Both the position numbers and the translations under genes were made by a program. The notes beneath the pieces were generated by a model. The model saw nothing but the letters and a program-made list of their open reading frames with translations. It ran no database searches and had not been told where the DNA came from. 64,000 nt of DNA from Cylicocyclus nassatus (Eukaryota; Nematoda; Chromadorea; Rhabditida; Strongylidae), in contig CATQJL010000316.1 in the NCBI GenBank assembly GCA_958299035.1, positions 10,076,347-10,140,346 on the forward strand, read 5' to 3'. This document shows positions 62,687 to 64,000 of this stretch, one piece after another; the stretch's first letter is position 1; every line of letters begins with the position of its first letter.

Positions 62687-64000
62687 GGGCGCGGCCGCGA
62701 TGCCTCTGCGACGCGTTCGTGATCACCACATTCTCTGACCAATTTTCAACGCTCAGTTAACGATTGAAGCCCTCCTCTAACCCTTTTCCATGCCTAGGCG
62801 TTGGAAAATAGACAAACGACGCTTTGGTGAACGCGGCGCGAGTACAATGGAGGGAGAGCCTCTTCGGACTCACCCAAATAAAACAGAGAATATGCCTAGC
62901 AAAAATAGGTAACCATGGTAATAGGTAACCACGCCGAACAATTCACAGAGCCGATGTGCATAATGACAGTCTTTAGACAAAAACCGCGATTATAATGTGG
63001 ACCCCTGCCAGCTTCTCATATGGCCTCCGCGCCGCGCACGCAGCGCACGCCTTCAGTGCGCTTTTCATCCCGCCTCTATTGGTTTTTATGCGTTTTTCTA
63101 GCTTTACTGACTTTGTTTTTTCTGTAATCTCTCTGTTTTAGGGTTAAGCGACCGACAGCTGATGCCCAAAAGCTTTTACAAACTTTAGTGCTCTTGAGGA
63201 GCATTTATCCAAAAAGTTCTAGTTTTTCCCCCTCGGTAGTGAGGATTGAGTGCTTTCTATTGAGAGCTGTCTGCAAAAGTTTCTATGACGGACCTAGCAT
63301 CTCTCCGAATGGGTTTGTTTTGTATAAGTGCTTTTACTTCCTTTTCGATGCGACATTGAAGCTTCTTCTTGTACAATTACGCCCTCGAGGCTTATACTTC
63401 TCAGGTTCATTACGACTACCGAAGGAAAACGTTTCAGAAATGCCCCCTCTGTAACTTCTACGATTTTCACCCATAATTAGTAAAATCATACAATTATTCA
63501 TGAGATTGACTAGAAACTAAATGTTAGTGAAAGTTGTGAAAGCTTTCTTTTTCTTAGGCTTTTCTCGAGCTGAGATTAGAGGGTTTCCACTTCTTATTCC
63601 CTATCTTCACGTAAAAATGTTATTTGTTCGCAAGTGAGATGAAAAGCGTCAACAGAGCGCGCGTTGGCGCGCGATGCGTATACGCCGCGGAGGTACGTAT
63701 GGGAAGCTGGCCGGGGCCCCCAATATATTTTTCTTAACCCCTCCCCCTAATCATGAAACATCCGCAGCGGCGTTCGCTTGTGGCCGTTTCATACTGATGG
63801 ACGCCACTCTCCTCGCCTCAAAAATGTTAGTGCACAGCCTGATCTATAGAACACGGACAACAGCTTCAGTTTTGCTCAGAGAACATGTTGTATTTTGCTC
63901 CACAACTTCATTCACACGAAAAACGTAAGGACTCCAACGTTCACAATAAGGAGATATGATAGCATAATTTATGTGTTCTAAAAAAATAGGATGGCAACAT
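62687..64000. other. Intergenic, no gene recognised
   Basis: GC-rich patches at 62690-62720, 63020-63060 and 63655-63720. The open frames at 63188-63454 and 63674-63928 show no family features or splice context. Confidence 0.4.

Overview
The window looks like nuclear DNA of a nematode, most likely a clade V (strongylid or hookworm-like) parasite. The evidence is a GAPDH gene with short introns and TTTCAG acceptors, other small split genes with the same splice style, and two spliced-leader (SL) RNA genes whose 22-nt leader is one base away from nematode SL1. Host genes are sparse. Most of the 64 kb is transposon remnants and inverted-repeat (foldback/MITE-like) elements.

Layout. 1-3529: a long foldback element whose right arm was split by a Ty3/gypsy-type LTR retrotransposon (363-3399). 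That element has 218-bp LTRs differing at one base, a 5-bp target duplication, and an open Gag-protease-integrase frame with reverse transcriptase and RNase H missing. 3871-4125: a TTCGAA-rich satellite. 4344-7210 (-): complete GAPDH, 7 coding exons, 341 aa. 7.2-17.4 kb: mostly gene-poor, with small foldbacks. 17420-18049 (+): 3' exons of a cysteine-rich secreted-type protein. 18.6-22.4 kb: tandem repeats, a decayed LINE 3' end and a mariner-type MITE. 23146-28205 (-): a newly assembled gene. One 5' exon joins either a distal exon chain (167-aa Tyr/Arg/Ser-rich protein) or a proximal terminal exon (101-aa tail-anchored protein).

28.2-50 kb: repeats, including a Penelope-like element with a degenerate GIY-YIG domain between 269-bp inverted arms, two CTCCGGAG minisatellites, two elements with TTAAAGGCAGCG termini (one here, one at 24.3 kb), and the first of two 1.7-kb dispersed repeats (33.9-35.6 and 60.9-62.7 kb). 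50173-51490 (+): a complete four-exon gene for a small secreted protein, with nested foldbacks in its last intron. 57-59 kb (-): coding-like exons, one holding a frameshifted PHD-type zinc finger.

Most notable are two nearly identical 589-bp elements (49189-49777 and 59455-60043). Each has matching terminal inverted repeats and a 2-bp flanking duplication, and each carries a complete SL RNA gene: SL1-variant leader, GT donor, three stem-loops, and an Sm site between stems II and III. This suggests that SL RNA genes have been spread by a transposon-like unit. The GAPDH and 50-kb genes are ordinary host genes that probably receive such leaders.
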